From the NCBI GenBank assembly GCA_025210655.1, contig JAOARG010000015.1, forward strand, positions 1-64,000: DNA of 64,000 nucleotides. The letters are read 5' to 3'. Shown piece by piece: positions 42,107 to 50,993 of this stretch. The DNA is from Bacillota bacterium (GTDB taxonomy: Bacteria; Bacillota; Clostridia; Peptostreptococcales; Acidaminobacteraceae). The stretch's first letter is position 1; each line of letters starts with the position of its first letter. A program made the translations under genes and the position numbers. The notes beneath the pieces are model-generated. The model made no database searches and had not been told where the DNA came from. It saw nothing but the letters and a program-made list of their open reading frames with translations.

Positions 42107-43808
42107 ATATGCAATGTCAAAAAAAGGTGCTAAAGATCTAATGAGCTCTATTATTTGGACACTATTATTAGACTTTTCTTTCATGCTACCTGTGATTATT
42201 TCTTTTAAATATATAGATGAAACTTTATTTAATGATAGTATAAAAAGTCAAGGCAGTAGGCTGATTTATTATATTGGAATTTCTCTAGTATTTTTTATTA
42301 TTATGTATGTAATAGCATATTATCAGTATGATTCTACATATACTAAAATTTATGAGGAAAGTGCTAAAAGAAGGATTAGTTTAGCAGAGAAGCTAAGAAA
42401 ACTACCTTTAGCTTTTTTTGGTAAAAAAGATATATCGGATCTGAGTTCGACTATTATGGAAGATGCTACTCAGATAGAGACATTATTCTCCCACGCAGTT
42501 CCTCAGATATATGGAGCTATTTTATCAGTTTTAGTTATGGGAATTATGATGTTTTTTTACAATTGGAGATTATCATTAGCTATATTCTGGGTTGTACCTG
42601 TGGCAGCAATTATTTTTTACTTGTCAAAAGGACTACAAAAGAAAATGCATGAAAATTTGTACTATGTAAAAAGAGATATAAGTGATATTATTCAGGAACA
42701 ACTAGATTCAGCTCAGGAGATTAAAGCATATAATAGGGAAAATGATTTTTCAAATGATTTAGATAAGGAGCTTGATGGATATGAAAAGCTTATGATAAGA
42801 GGGGAATTATTAATAGGTGCTACTATTAATCTCTCATATGTATTTTTGAAATTAGGTCTTCCGAGTGTTGTAGTATATGGAGCCCATCTACTTTCTATTG
42901 AGAAGATTGATATATTTACGTATTTAGTTTTCCTAGTTGTGGCATCAAGAATTTACAATCCAATTATGGATGTAATGAGTAATTTTGCATTACTAAATTT
43001 TTTGGATGTTAGGATAAATAGAATGAAGGAAATGGATAATATGCCTGTACAAGAAGGAAATTCAGATTTTGAACCTAAGCATTTTGATATAGAATTTAAA
43101 GATGTTGATTTTTCATATCAAGAAGATGTTCAAACCCTTAAAAATGTTAGTTTTAAAGCAAAGCAAGGGGAAGTTACTGCTTTAGTTGGTCCATCAGGTG
43201 GAGGTAAAAGTACTGTAGCCAAGTTATCAGCAAGATTTTGGGATACTGATAATGGCAGAATAACACTTGGAGGGGAAGATATTTCCAAAGTTGATCCCGA
43301 GACTCTTCTTGACAGCTATTCGATTGTATTTCAAGATGTAACCCTTTTTAATTCTAGTGTGTTTGATAATATAAAAATAGGGAAAAAATCTGCCAGCGAA
43401 AGTGAAGTAAGAAGAGCGGCAAAGTTAGCACAGTGTGATGAGTTTATTTGTAAGCTACCAGATGGTTACAATACTTATATAGGAGAAAATGGTGAAAGGT
43501 TATCAGGTGGTGAAAGACAGAGGATATCTATAGCAAGGGCTATATTGAAAGATTCACCGATAATTCTTTTAGATGAAGCAACAGCATCTCTTGATGCAGA
43601 AAATGAAAGTAAGATTCAAATGGCCCTTAGTGAATTGGTAAAGGATAAGACTGTTATGATCATAGCCCATAGAATGAGAACAGTTCTAGAAGCTGATAAC
43701 ATAGTAGTACTTAAGGATGGAGAGATAAAAGAAATAGGCAGTCCATCTGAACTAAGGAGTAAGAATGGAATATTTAACTCAATGGTTGAGAAACAATATA
43801 TGAGTTAG
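42084..43808 (+). CDS. ABC transporter, fused permease/ATPase half 2
   Basis: 574 residues from ATG 42084 (GGGAGG just upstream, inside half 1). Six helices (about 20-300), then ATPase with G-P-S-G-G-G-K-S-T, L-S-G-G-E-R-Q-R, I-I-L-L-D-E-A-T-A-S-L-D and A-H-R-M. All catalytic elements are canonical. Translationally coupled to half 1; together they form a heterodimer. The G-P-S-G-G-G-K-S-T-V-A-K-L style of Walker A is common in the YbtPQ/IrtAB group. Confidence 0.9.
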   Translation: MINILQNRYAMSKKGAKDLMSSIIWTLLLDFSFMLPVIISFKYIDETLFNDSIKSQGSRLIYYIGISLVFFIIMYVIAYYQYDSTYTKIYEESAKRRISLAEKLRKLPLAFFGKKDISDLSSTIMEDATQIETLFSHAVPQIYGAILSVLVMGIMMFFYNWRLSLAIFWVVPVAAIIFYLSKGLQKKMHENLYYVKRDISDIIQEQLDSAQEIKAYNRENDFSNDLDKELDGYEKLMIRGELLIGATINLSYVFLKLGLPSVVVYGAHLLSIEKIDIFTYLVFLVVASRIYNPIMDVMSNFALLNFLDVRINRMKEMDNMPVQEGNSDFEPKHFDIEFKDVDFSYQEDVQTLKNVSFKAKQGEVTALVGPSGGGKSTVAKLSARFWDTDNGRITLGGEDISKVDPETLLDSYSIVFQDVTLFNSSVFDNIKIGKKSASESEVRRAAKLAQCDEFICKLPDGYNTYIGENGERLSGGERQRISIARAILKDSPIILLDEATASLDAENESKIQMALSELVKDKTVMIIAHRMRTVLEADNIVVLKDGEIKEIGSPSELRSKNGIFNSMVEKQYMS

Positions 43809-43923
43809 AAAGAAGAAGCCTATAAAAATCCACCTTGTTTGGTATCTTTTATGACTAATTCAGCCATTATTGGCAGTGATTTAGAAGTCCTTAGAGATAA
43901 GGGGATATTTAAGATAAGCTTAT

Positions 43924-43953
43924 AAGGGGCAGTCTATTTAATGACTGCCTCTT
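43924..43953. terminator. Bidirectional terminator GGGGCAGTC type, copy 3
   Basis: AAGGGGCAGTC pairs with GACTGCCTCTT (11 bp, one G-T pair) between convergent genes. Same family as 15221 and 22591. Confidence 0.82.
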
Positions 43954-43964
43954 ATTTTATGATT

Positions 43965-44813
43965 TTAAGGAAAAATATAAGGATTTTCAGGCTTAGTAAT
44001 ATTTTTTTGCTCGATAACTACTATTTTCGGTAAAGGATATTTTTCTCCCGTATTTGGATCATTGTATTCAAATATTTCTATTTTTCCAAATACATCTATC
44101 CAAGTATTGTCCTCTAATGTATTACCTTCATCATAGTCACAGACTAGACCTGTAAGCTGAGCGTCAGCAGCACAGCAAACCATTACTAATCGAGAAATTA
44201 CGAATTCTTTTGTAGACATATTTTTTTCTCTGAAAACAAATCCTCTTGTGTGAATTTGTTTTCCCTTGTAATATTCCATATCTGCATGAATATCTTGAAG
44301 GAGTTCTAAATAATTTTCATCATTTATCTCTATTATTTCACTATCTTCTATAGTATCTAGATTAATTTCAGAATCATTTATATCCTTCAAAGAATCTTTT
44401 TCTTTTGAAAGATAAGTATTGTCAGGGGTATTATCTGATAAAATCTTTTCTTTATCAATGCTTTTGTTGATACTGGAAATTGAATTAGTGAAAGATTTGT
44501 TTATACTACTTGATTTGCTACTTATTTCATTTGGATTTATTTTATGTGGATTTGCATTAAAAGCGAAAATTAATGTAATGATGAAAATAAGTAATCCGGG
44601 CTTTATTCCATTAGTATTTTCAATCTGAAAGATATATTTTATCTCGATATATGCAAGAATAATTAGCATTATTAATGAAAATACTACGTACTTAGTCATT
44701 TTAGGATGTACAAACATTAATAATTCCCTTGATATAATCAAATTTATTATTAGAGTAATGAAAGAGAGTAATATTACTATCCATATTAATTTGTTTATGT
44801 TTAGTCTTTTCAT
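43965..44813 (-). CDS. TIGR03943/YcgQ family membrane protein
   Basis: 282 residues. Three N-terminal helices (about 8-90), a polar Ser/Asn-rich linker (about 95-165), then a conserved extracytoplasmic domain with K-G-F-V-F-like strands (H-T-R-G-F-V-F), a V-C-C-A-A-D motif, and I-D-V-F-G-K. This family is always found beside DUF318/YcgR permeases, as here (10 bp gap), and is Zur-controlled in several Firmicutes. Proposed part of a metal-dependent transport or chaperone complex; exact role unknown. The paired Cys in V-C-C-A could bind zinc. Confidence 0.88.
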   Translation of the reverse strand: MKRLNINKLIWIVILLSFITLIINLIISRELLMFVHPKMTKYVVFSLIMLIILAYIEIKYIFQIENTNGIKPGLLIFIITLIFAFNANPHKINPNEISSKSSSINKSFTNSISSINKSIDKEKILSDNTPDNTYLSKEKDSLKDINDSEINLDTIEDSEIIEINDENYLELLQDIHADMEYYKGKQIHTRGFVFREKNMSTKEFVISRLVMVCCAADAQLTGLVCDYDEGNTLEDNTWIDVFGKIEIFEYNDPNTGEKYPLPKIVVIEQKNITKPENPYIFP

Positions 44814-44823
44814 ATTTAATCAC

Positions 44824-45924
44824 CTATATTCCTATAAAATTTACTAGAAGTGAAAGTACAAAACTAACCAAAGTAATTAGTGATATTAGTTTTATTACAA
44901 ATGATTTTTCAAAAGTACCGGCTAACATAATAGTATTTTTAATATCTATCATAGGTCCAAAAATTAAAAATCCTACTATTGAACCATTTGTAAATTGCCC
45001 TATAAACGTTCTTGCGATAAATGCGTCAGCTTCTGAACATATTGATAAAATAAAGGCAAGAGTCATTAGAACTAGTATCGAAAGTATATTGTTTGATCCC
45101 ATTGAAAGGAGAATATTTCTAGGCATGAAGGTTTGCATAAGAGCAGAAATAAATGCTCCTGCGATTAAAAAGCGACCTACAAAATATAATTTTGAGCTAG
45201 TGTGTCTTAATACAGACTCTATAGACTGGCTAAAGTCTTGCTTTATATCATGGTCACTGGAACATCCACAAGAGTTTTCATGACTATGTTTATGGTCGTG
45301 CTCGCATCCACAAGAATTATCATTGTGACTATGATCCTGTCCGCACCCACAGGAAGAATGATTACTCAAATGGATCTCTTTTAGGGGGCTTTTATTATTT
45401 GATAAAAGACTGATAAGAAATCCAACTGTAATTGCTCCAATCATACCAAGAAGTGTTCTTAAAATAACAAATTCTATATTACCTGTAAAAGCACTATAGG
45501 TAGACAGTATAACAACAGGGTTTACTATAGGAACCGCCAACATAAATGTAATAGCAATATGAAGAGGTACTCCTTTCTTATGAAGACTTCTCATAATCGG
45601 AACTATGGCACATTCACATACAGGAAAAACAAATCCCACTAGAGAAGCAAAGAAAAGACCTAAAAATTTATTTTTAGGAATAATTCTGCTGATTAAACTT
45701 TCAGGAATTAGAATACTAATTATAGATGATACTAATGCACCTAGAATAATGAAGGGAAGTGCCTCTAAAACTATACTGAAGAAAATAATAGCAAAGTTAT
45801 TGATTTTATCTGAATAGTTAATAAGTGATGAAAAACTGAGAATCAATAGAATTATTGATAAACAGTAAATAATAGGTGTAGTTATATTGTTTTCTATTTT
45901 TGATGATGTATAATTGTTGTCCAA
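44824..45924 (-). CDS. YcgR/DUF318 family permease with His/Cys-rich loop
   Basis: 366 residues, eight or so membrane helices, from a TTG start with GGAGG 7 bp before it. Conserved E-C-A-I-V-P-I-M-R-S-L and A-V-P-I-V-N-P-V-V mark the family. The central cytoplasmic loop (about 190-225) is packed with metal ligands: C-G-C-G-Q-D-H-S-H, then C-G-C-E-H-D-H-K-H-S-H, then C-G-C-S-S-D-H-D, three tandem-like C-G-C/H-x-H units. A zinc-linked transporter or sensor is likely. Lies between the zinc-binding lipoprotein gene and its TIGR03943 partner, same strand. Confidence 0.9.
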   Translation of the reverse strand: MDNNYTSSKIENNITTPIIYCLSIILLILSFSSLINYSDKINNFAIIFFSIVLEALPFIILGALVSSIISILIPESLISRIIPKNKFLGLFFASLVGFVFPVCECAIVPIMRSLHKKGVPLHIAITFMLAVPIVNPVVILSTYSAFTGNIEFVILRTLLGMIGAITVGFLISLLSNNKSPLKEIHLSNHSSCGCGQDHSHNDNSCGCEHDHKHSHENSCGCSSDHDIKQDFSQSIESVLRHTSSKLYFVGRFLIAGAFISALMQTFMPRNILLSMGSNNILSILVLMTLAFILSICSEADAFIARTFIGQFTNGSIVGFLIFGPMIDIKNTIMLAGTFEKSFVIKLISLITLVSFVLSLLVNFIGI

Positions 45925-45956
45925 TGTCGATCCTCCTAAATTAATAATAAAATCAG

Positions 45957-45990
45957 AAAAAGGGGGAAGAATAAAATCTATCCCCCTTTG
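45957..45990. terminator. Hairpin between zinc lipoprotein and permease genes
   Basis: AAAGGGGGA (45959-45967) pairs with TCCCCCTTT (45981-45989). On the minus strand it would partly terminate the lipoprotein mRNA before the permease gene, setting unequal expression. Confidence 0.7.
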
Positions 45991-46004
45991 AGTATATTAT
46001 TTTA

Positions 46005-47057
46005 CTAATATTCTTTTAATTTTGAAGACATATACTTTAAATTATCTATATAGTTTGGAGAAAGGGGCGCAACTTTGATAGTTACACCATTTATTTCTTT
46101 AGCTATTGTTTCTGCTTGTTGATTGTCAAACTCTTCTTGGTAGAATATAAACCTGATATCATTTTCTTTAGCATAATCAATAATTTCAATAATTCTTTTT
46201 GCTGTTGCACTTTTTCCGTCTTCTTCAATTGCAACCATTGTTAGGCCGTAGTCGTCAGCAAAATATCCATATGAAGGATGGTGGATTATGAAAGATTTAT
46301 CTTCAATATGACTTAAGGTATCTTTTATTTCTAAGTCTACTGCATCTAATTCCTTTATATAATTTGATGCATTTTCCTCATAAGTATCTTTATTTTCAGG
46401 GTCAAGAATAATTAATTCATTCTTAATAGTTTCTACAATAATCTTTACTCTTTTTGGTGATAACCATATATGTGGATCTCTTCCTTCATGGTGATGGTGA
46501 CTCTCTTCTTCGTGATCAACATCTTCATGATCGTGTTCTTCATGGTCAGCAACCTCATGATTGTGTTCTTCATGGTCAGCATCTCCATGGTCGTGTTCTT
46601 CGTGATTAGCATTTTCATGGTTAGTATCTTCTTCATGTTCCTGTGCATCAAGGAATCTATGGGGATAAACTTCACCAACTATATTTGCAAGATTTATCAC
46701 TTTTATGTCTTTACTAAAATCGGCAACTTTAGGTAAAATATTTGCTTCTTCAGTAGGTACACCTATTGAAAAATATACTTTTGAGTCACTAAACTTTGCG
46801 ATTTCCTTAGGGCTTGGTTGATAATTTGCTGGACTATTTCCAGGTGGTATAAGGGTAACGACGTCAACTAGATCTCCAGCAACCGCCTTCACAAAAGTTT
46901 CTTCTGGGACAATAGATACTGCAACGACAATCTTCTCATTATTTTCCTCAATCCCATTGTTTTCTTCATCTTGAACTATGTTATTGTTTCCACAGCCAAG
47001 AAGAGATAAAGAAATTAGTAGCACTAAAATACTGATTATTAATCTTATGTACTTCAT
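46005..47057 (-). CDS. znuA: Zinc ABC transporter substrate-binding lipoprotein (ZnuA/AdcA type)
   Basis: A 350-residue lipoprotein (L-L-G-C, lipidated Cys at about 22). Cluster A-1 solute-binding fold: I-P-P-G-N-S-P-A-N-Y-Q-P-S-P, then D-P-H-I-W-L-S-P, then H-H-P-S-Y-G-Y-F, then Y-Q-E-E-F-D-N-Q. Conserved metal ligands are H in D-P-H-I-W, H in I-H-H-P and E/D further on. A long acidic His loop (about 130-185) is made of ten-residue repeats of D-H-E-E-H-D-H type, 30 bp at DNA level (for example 46531, 46561, 46591), ending in H-H-H-H. Such loops gather zinc. Cognate znuB/znuC genes are not adjacent; the Zur box at 47090 lies in its promoter. Confidence 0.92.
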   Translation of the reverse strand: MKYIRLIISILVLLISLSLLGCGNNNIVQDEENNGIEENNEKIVVAVSIVPEETFVKAVAGDLVDVVTLIPPGNSPANYQPSPKEIAKFSDSKVYFSIGVPTEEANILPKVADFSKDIKVINLANIVGEVYPHRFLDAQEHEEDTNHENANHEEHDHGDADHEEHNHEVADHEEHDHEDVDHEEESHHHHEGRDPHIWLSPKRVKIIVETIKNELIILDPENKDTYEENASNYIKELDAVDLEIKDTLSHIEDKSFIIHHPSYGYFADDYGLTMVAIEEDGKSATAKRIIEIIDYAKENDIRFIFYQEEFDNQQAETIAKEINGVTIKVAPLSPNYIDNLKYMSSKLKEY

Positions 47058-47089
47058 ATAAGCCTCCTATTATTTTTCCAAAGTTTTGA

Positions 47090-47110
47090 AAATGCATATC
47101 ATTTGCATTT
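47090..47110. promoter_or_regulatory. Zur-type box between zinc lipoprotein and fur/zur genes
   Basis: AAATGCA-N7-TGCATTT, a perfect inverted repeat containing ATATCATTTGCATT, placed in the divergent gap between the zinc-binding gene and the Fur-family gene. It can control both. Confidence 0.65.
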
Positions 47111-47210
47111 ACACTATAAGTTTAATATTATTCTAAGTAACTGTCAACAGTGGAAATTTACTAATTATTTGATATGATATATATAGATAAAAAATTTTAG
47201 GAGTAATTAA

Positions 47211-47642
47211 ATGAAAATTGAGGATGTTTTAGAATTAATCAGAAAAGAAGGATATAAAGTAACGAATCAAAGAAAAGCTATTATTCAAGTTCTTATAGAG
47301 AATAGGGATTTTTTACTTTCGGCAGAAGAGTTGTTGGAAAAAAGCAAACTAATATACCCTAAAACAAATATGTCTACCATTTACAGAAATATAGAAATAC
47401 TAAGTAATGCTAATATACTTTTTAGTGATATAGATAAGAATAATATAGCAATTTATAAGCTTATTTGCAGTAATAATCATCATCATCATCTTATATGTAA
47501 GTCATGTGGGAGGACGGAGGCAATCGATTACTGTCCCATTAAAGCAATAGAAGAAATTACAAAAGAAAAAAACTATATTTTACTTGACCATAAGTTTGAG
47601 ATTTATGGTTATTGTGAAGATTGTCAAAATAAGGGTACGTAA
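47211..47642 (+). CDS. zur: Fur family metalloregulator, probably Zur
   Basis: 143 residues. Winged helix V-T-N-Q-R-K-A-I-I-Q-V-L, then M-S-T-I-Y-R-N-I-E-I-L; metal-sensing site around H-H-H-H-L-I-C-K-S-C-G and the structural C-E-D-C near the end. Both C-x-x-C pairs of the family are present. Zur identity is inferred from the divergent zinc-binding gene and the box between them. When zinc-loaded it should repress the zinc genes. ATG 47211 follows TAGGAG. Confidence 0.85.
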   Translation: MKIEDVLELIRKEGYKVTNQRKAIIQVLIENRDFLLSAEELLEKSKLIYPKTNMSTIYRNIEILSNANILFSDIDKNNIAIYKLICSNNHHHHLICKSCGRTEAIDYCPIKAIEEITKEKNYILLDHKFEIYGYCEDCQNKGT

Positions 47643-47653
47643 TATTTATAATA

Positions 47654-47693
47654 AATACCTTAATGAGTTCATGTATTCATTAAGGTATTTTAT
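47654..47693 (+). terminator. Terminator after the Zur gene
   Basis: A 13-bp stem (47654-47666 with 47678-47690) with ATTTTATG tail. Confidence 0.75.
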
Positions 47694-47792
47694 GTATTAA
47701 ATATTTCATTTCATGATAATTGTGATTAATTTTTATATGTCATCAAATATAATTAGCCACGAGGGATTAATAATTACATTTTAGGAGGACAT

Positions 47793-49208
47793 ATGATTAC
47801 TTTTATTTTAGCTATTGCGGTTTTAGTTTTAGGCTACTTATTTTATGGTAAGTATGTGGAAAAGGTTTTCGGGATTGATGATAACAATTCTACTCCAGCA
47901 GTTTCAATGGAAGATGGTGTAGACTATATTCCAATGAGTTGGCCGAGAATTTTTCTAATTCAGTTTCTGAATATCGCAGGATTAGGACCAATCTACGGTG
48001 CCGTGGCAGGTGCTTTATGGGGTCCAGCAGCTTTCCTTTGGATTGTATTTGGTTGTATTTTTGCAGGAGCAGTTCATGACTACTTCTCAGGTATGTTATC
48101 TATTCGTCATAAGGGTACAAGTATCTCAGAAATTGTTGGTATTTACCTAGGTGACACAGCTAAAGCAGTTATGAGAGTCTTTAGTGTGGTATTACTAATA
48201 CTTGTTGGTGTTGTTTTCGTAATGGGACCTGCTGGTCTTCTTTCTAACCTAACAGGACTTAGTAAAACTGTTTTAATTGCTATTATTATTATTTATTATT
48301 TACTTGCAACAGTATTACCTGTTGATAAGCTTATCGGTAAGATATACCCAATATTTGGAGCTTCATTAATGATCATGGCTGTAGGTATTGGTTTTGGAAT
48401 AATTGCTAAGGGATATACAATTCCTGAGCTTACTTTAGCTAATCTTCACCCTAAGGGAACACCTATATTCCCATTCTTATTTATTACAATTGCTTGTGGT
48501 GCTATTTCAGGTTTCCATGCTACTCAGTCACCACTTATGGCTAGATGTGTTAGAAAAGAGAGTGAAGGAAGAAGAATATTCTACGGATCAATGATTGCTG
48601 AAGGTATTATTGCAATTATCTGGGCTGCAGCTTCAATGGCATTCTTCGGTGGAACTGAAGGTCTTGCTGCTACACTTGCAAATGGTGGACCTGGAGTTGT
48701 TGTTAATGAGATTTCTACTTCATTATTAGGAACAGTGGGTGGAGTACTTGCAATGCTAGGTGTTGTTGCTTGTCCAATAACATCTGGAGATACAGCATTT
48801 AGAAGTGCAAGACTTGTTATTGCTGATGCAATTAACTTAAAGCAGGAAAAAACAGTAAACAGATTTTATATTGCAATTCCTTTATTTGCAATAGGTGTAG
48901 CACTTACAAGAATAAACTTTGGCGTAGTATGGAGATACTTCTCATGGTCAAACCAAACTTTAGCAATGATCGTACTTTGGGCGGCAGCTACTTACCTTGT
49001 ACAAAAAGGTAAAAATCACTGGTTGGCAAGTATACCAGCTACGTTTATGACTGGTGTAACTACAGCTTACATCTTACAAGCAAAAGAAGGTTTCAAAATG
49101 GCAGCTTCAATATCAAATACAGCAGGTATAGCTTTAGCTTTAATTTTCTTCGGACTTTTTATTGCAAAAGCTAGAAAAACTCAAAGTAGTGATGAAGAGA
49201 TTGCATGA
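47793..49208 (+). CDS. CstA family transporter (carbon-starvation protein, short form)
   Basis: A 471-residue membrane protein with about 13 helices. Marks: G-Y-L-F-Y-G-K-Y at the start, Q-F-L-N-I-A-G-L-G-P-I-Y-G-A, then V-H-D-Y-F-S-G-M-L-S-I-R, G-F-H-A-T-Q-S-P-L-M-A-R and I-T-S-G-D-T-A-F-R-S-A-R. CstA-family proteins import pyruvate or peptides; short clostridial forms of this size are common. Single gene with AGGAGG before ATG and its own terminator. Confidence 0.92.
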   Translation: MITFILAIAVLVLGYLFYGKYVEKVFGIDDNNSTPAVSMEDGVDYIPMSWPRIFLIQFLNIAGLGPIYGAVAGALWGPAAFLWIVFGCIFAGAVHDYFSGMLSIRHKGTSISEIVGIYLGDTAKAVMRVFSVVLLILVGVVFVMGPAGLLSNLTGLSKTVLIAIIIIYYLLATVLPVDKLIGKIYPIFGASLMIMAVGIGFGIIAKGYTIPELTLANLHPKGTPIFPFLFITIACGAISGFHATQSPLMARCVRKESEGRRIFYGSMIAEGIIAIIWAAASMAFFGGTEGLAATLANGGPGVVVNEISTSLLGTVGGVLAMLGVVACPITSGDTAFRSARLVIADAINLKQEKTVNRFYIAIPLFAIGVALTRINFGVVWRYFSWSNQTLAMIVLWAAATYLVQKGKNHWLASIPATFMTGVTTAYILQAKEGFKMAASISNTAGIALALIFFGLFIAKARKTQSSDEEIA

Positions 49209-49225
49209 TTAAATAAAATATTATA

Positions 49226-49266
49226 AGTAGACAAGCTGTTAATAGCTTGTCTACTTTCTATTTTTT
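49226..49266 (+). terminator. Terminator after the CstA-type gene
   Basis: A 12-bp stem (49226-49237 with 49244-49255) and a T-rich tail. Confidence 0.85.
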
Positions 49267-49312
49267 GAATAGTATTGTATTATAGATATAATTATAAGGG
49301 AGGTAGAAAATA

Positions 49313-49786
49313 GTGAAATTTAAATGTTCTTTATTTGCAGTTGAGAATATAGATTTATCACGAAGATTTTATGAAGAAATACTAGAGCAAAAAGTGAAAT
49401 ACGATTTTGGAGAAAATGTTACCTTTCATGGAGATTTTGCTATTCAAGAAACTAAACATTATTCTAATATGGTCAAAATTGATAGGAATGAGATAATAAG
49501 AAAGTCAAACAGTTGTGAACTATACTTTGAAACAGAAGCTTTAGATGAAGCATACATAAGATTAAAAGAAAGTGATTTTAATATAGAATTTATACATAAT
49601 ATTATTGAACATCCATGGGGGCAAAGGGTAATCCGTTTTTATGACCCCAACTCAATAATTATAGAAGTCGGAGAGAGCATGGAATCAGTGGTTAGGAGAA
49701 TGAATAGTCAAGGATATACTCTTGAAGAAATTGTAGAAAAGTCTCAACACCCCTTAGAGTTTGTAAAAAATGCTATAGGGATATAA
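49313..49786 (+). CDS. VOC family protein with C-terminal helical extension
   Basis: 157 residues from a GTG start, with GGGAGG 10 bp upstream. Glyoxalase-fold: E-N-I-D-L-S-R-R-F-Y-E-E-I-L, then F-Y-D-P-N-S-I-I-I-E-V-G-E. After the fold the tail R-R-M-N-S-Q-G-Y-T-L-E-E-I is helical and is shared by a subgroup of VOC proteins in Firmicutes. Usual metal ligands are incomplete, so a binding role is possible. Confidence 0.88.
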   Translation: MKFKCSLFAVENIDLSRRFYEEILEQKVKYDFGENVTFHGDFAIQETKHYSNMVKIDRNEIIRKSNSCELYFETEALDEAYIRLKESDFNIEFIHNIIEHPWGQRVIRFYDPNSIIIEVGESMESVVRRMNSQGYTLEEIVEKSQHPLEFVKNAIGI

Positions 49787-49787
49787 T

Positions 49788-49819
49788 AAAGAAGTCTCAA
49801 ATTTTGAGACTTCTTTATT
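49788..49819. terminator. Bidirectional terminator between VOC and DegV genes
   Basis: A perfect 14-bp stem (49788-49801 with 49803-49816, inner pairs open) flanked by A and T tracts for both convergent genes. Confidence 0.85.
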
Positions 49820-49825
49820 AGTTAT

Positions 49826-50827
49826 TTATCTTCTATTTATAAAATGTTTGTCACTAAGTTCTTTTAAATGTTTGTCTTTGAGTTCTTTAAATCTACTTGA
49901 GAACTTATTTTTTCTTTCTTTGAAATCTTGTAGCTCATTGAAGAATAAACCATCATGTCTATCACCAGTTTCTATGAAATAGAATGACAATCCTCCCATA
50001 CCTACATGGGTACCTACAGAAACACCCATTTGCATTATATATATATCACCGTCAAAGTCGGTTTTTTCTCTTATGGCTATTTCAAGGGACTCAGCCTTAG
50101 TTCTGTCAGAGGTATAACCGATAATTAAGAAATCTGTTAAAAGTCTGTCCGCTCTTATGCCAAACTCTTTAATATAATGGGATATTACTTTTTTATTTGA
50201 ACGTACTTTAGCTACTATAGCTCCTTTTCCATTTCTCATGGACATAAGAGGTTTGATGTTAAGTATTTTACCAATCATTGCAGATACGTTAGTTAGTCTA
50301 CCTGATTTGATCAAATTATCTAAGTCATCTACTGCCAAGAAGTGTTTAACGTTCATCTTAAATGTTTCATTAAATTCAACGATTTCTTCGTAACCAATAC
50401 CATCCTCTATTAATTGAGCACTTTTCATAAGTAAATAACCACTTCCATGACTCATGCATTTAGAATCTACTATGTGAATTTTTACCTTTGAGTCAGGATT
50501 GTCTTCATAATAATCAGTTTTAGCAAGCATGGCAGAATGGAAAGAACCACTAGTGCCAGAAGACATTGCTATACAAATTAGTTCATCAAAGCCATTCTCG
50601 ACAGCTTCATCAATTATTTTTCTAAAATCAAGGGGACTAGGCATACTTGTTGTTGGTAAAGTATCTAGAGTCGGAAGAAGCTTATAAAAATCTTCTGGAA
50701 AAATATCAATTCGATCCTTATATGTTTTTCCGTTTATTAGTATTGATAATGGGGCAATAGAGATGTTATATTTCTTTATTATTTCATCACTTAAATCACA
50801 AGTGGAATCTGCTAGTAGTTTTATCAT
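49826..50827 (-). CDS. DegV family fatty-acid-binding protein
   Basis: 333 residues, about 45 longer than the usual DegV. Starts I-K-L-L-A-D-S-T-C-D-L-S; the fatty-acid-headgroup loop is S-S-G-T-S-G-S-F-H-S-A, preceded by T-T-S-M-P-S-P. DegV/FakB proteins present fatty acids to the FakA kinase for phospholipid synthesis. The extra C-terminal part (about 290-333) is a charged helix rich in K/E/F (F-K-E-R-K-N-K-F-S-S-R-F-K-E-L). No fakA in the window. Confidence 0.9.
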   Translation of the reverse strand: MIKLLADSTCDLSDEIIKKYNISIAPLSILINGKTYKDRIDIFPEDFYKLLPTLDTLPTTSMPSPLDFRKIIDEAVENGFDELICIAMSSGTSGSFHSAMLAKTDYYEDNPDSKVKIHIVDSKCMSHGSGYLLMKSAQLIEDGIGYEEIVEFNETFKMNVKHFLAVDDLDNLIKSGRLTNVSAMIGKILNIKPLMSMRNGKGAIVAKVRSNKKVISHYIKEFGIRADRLLTDFLIIGYTSDRTKAESLEIAIREKTDFDGDIYIMQMGVSVGTHVGMGGLSFYFIETGDRHDGLFFNELQDFKERKNKFSSRFKELKDKHLKELSDKHFINRR

Positions 50828-50993
50828 AAAATACTCTCACTCCTCAATTTATTAATACATATACTTCATTTTTCATAATATCATAAAAAGGTTTAATTTT
50901 ATGAAAAAAGAGAAAAGTTTACACATAATTAATAAAATCTATACAAAATATATTATTATGTAGTTAGAAATCATTATTATGGGAGTGAAAAAT

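Noticed and set aside
46503-46650. CRISPR-like or minisatellite array
   Set aside because: The 30-bp periodicity encodes the ten-residue His repeat in frame and has no spacers.
46445-46736. Overlapping ORFs on both strands over the His-rich loop
   Set aside because: Low-complexity 30-bp repeats of the zinc-binding lipoprotein generate open frames; the products are repetitive Met/Ile-rich strings.
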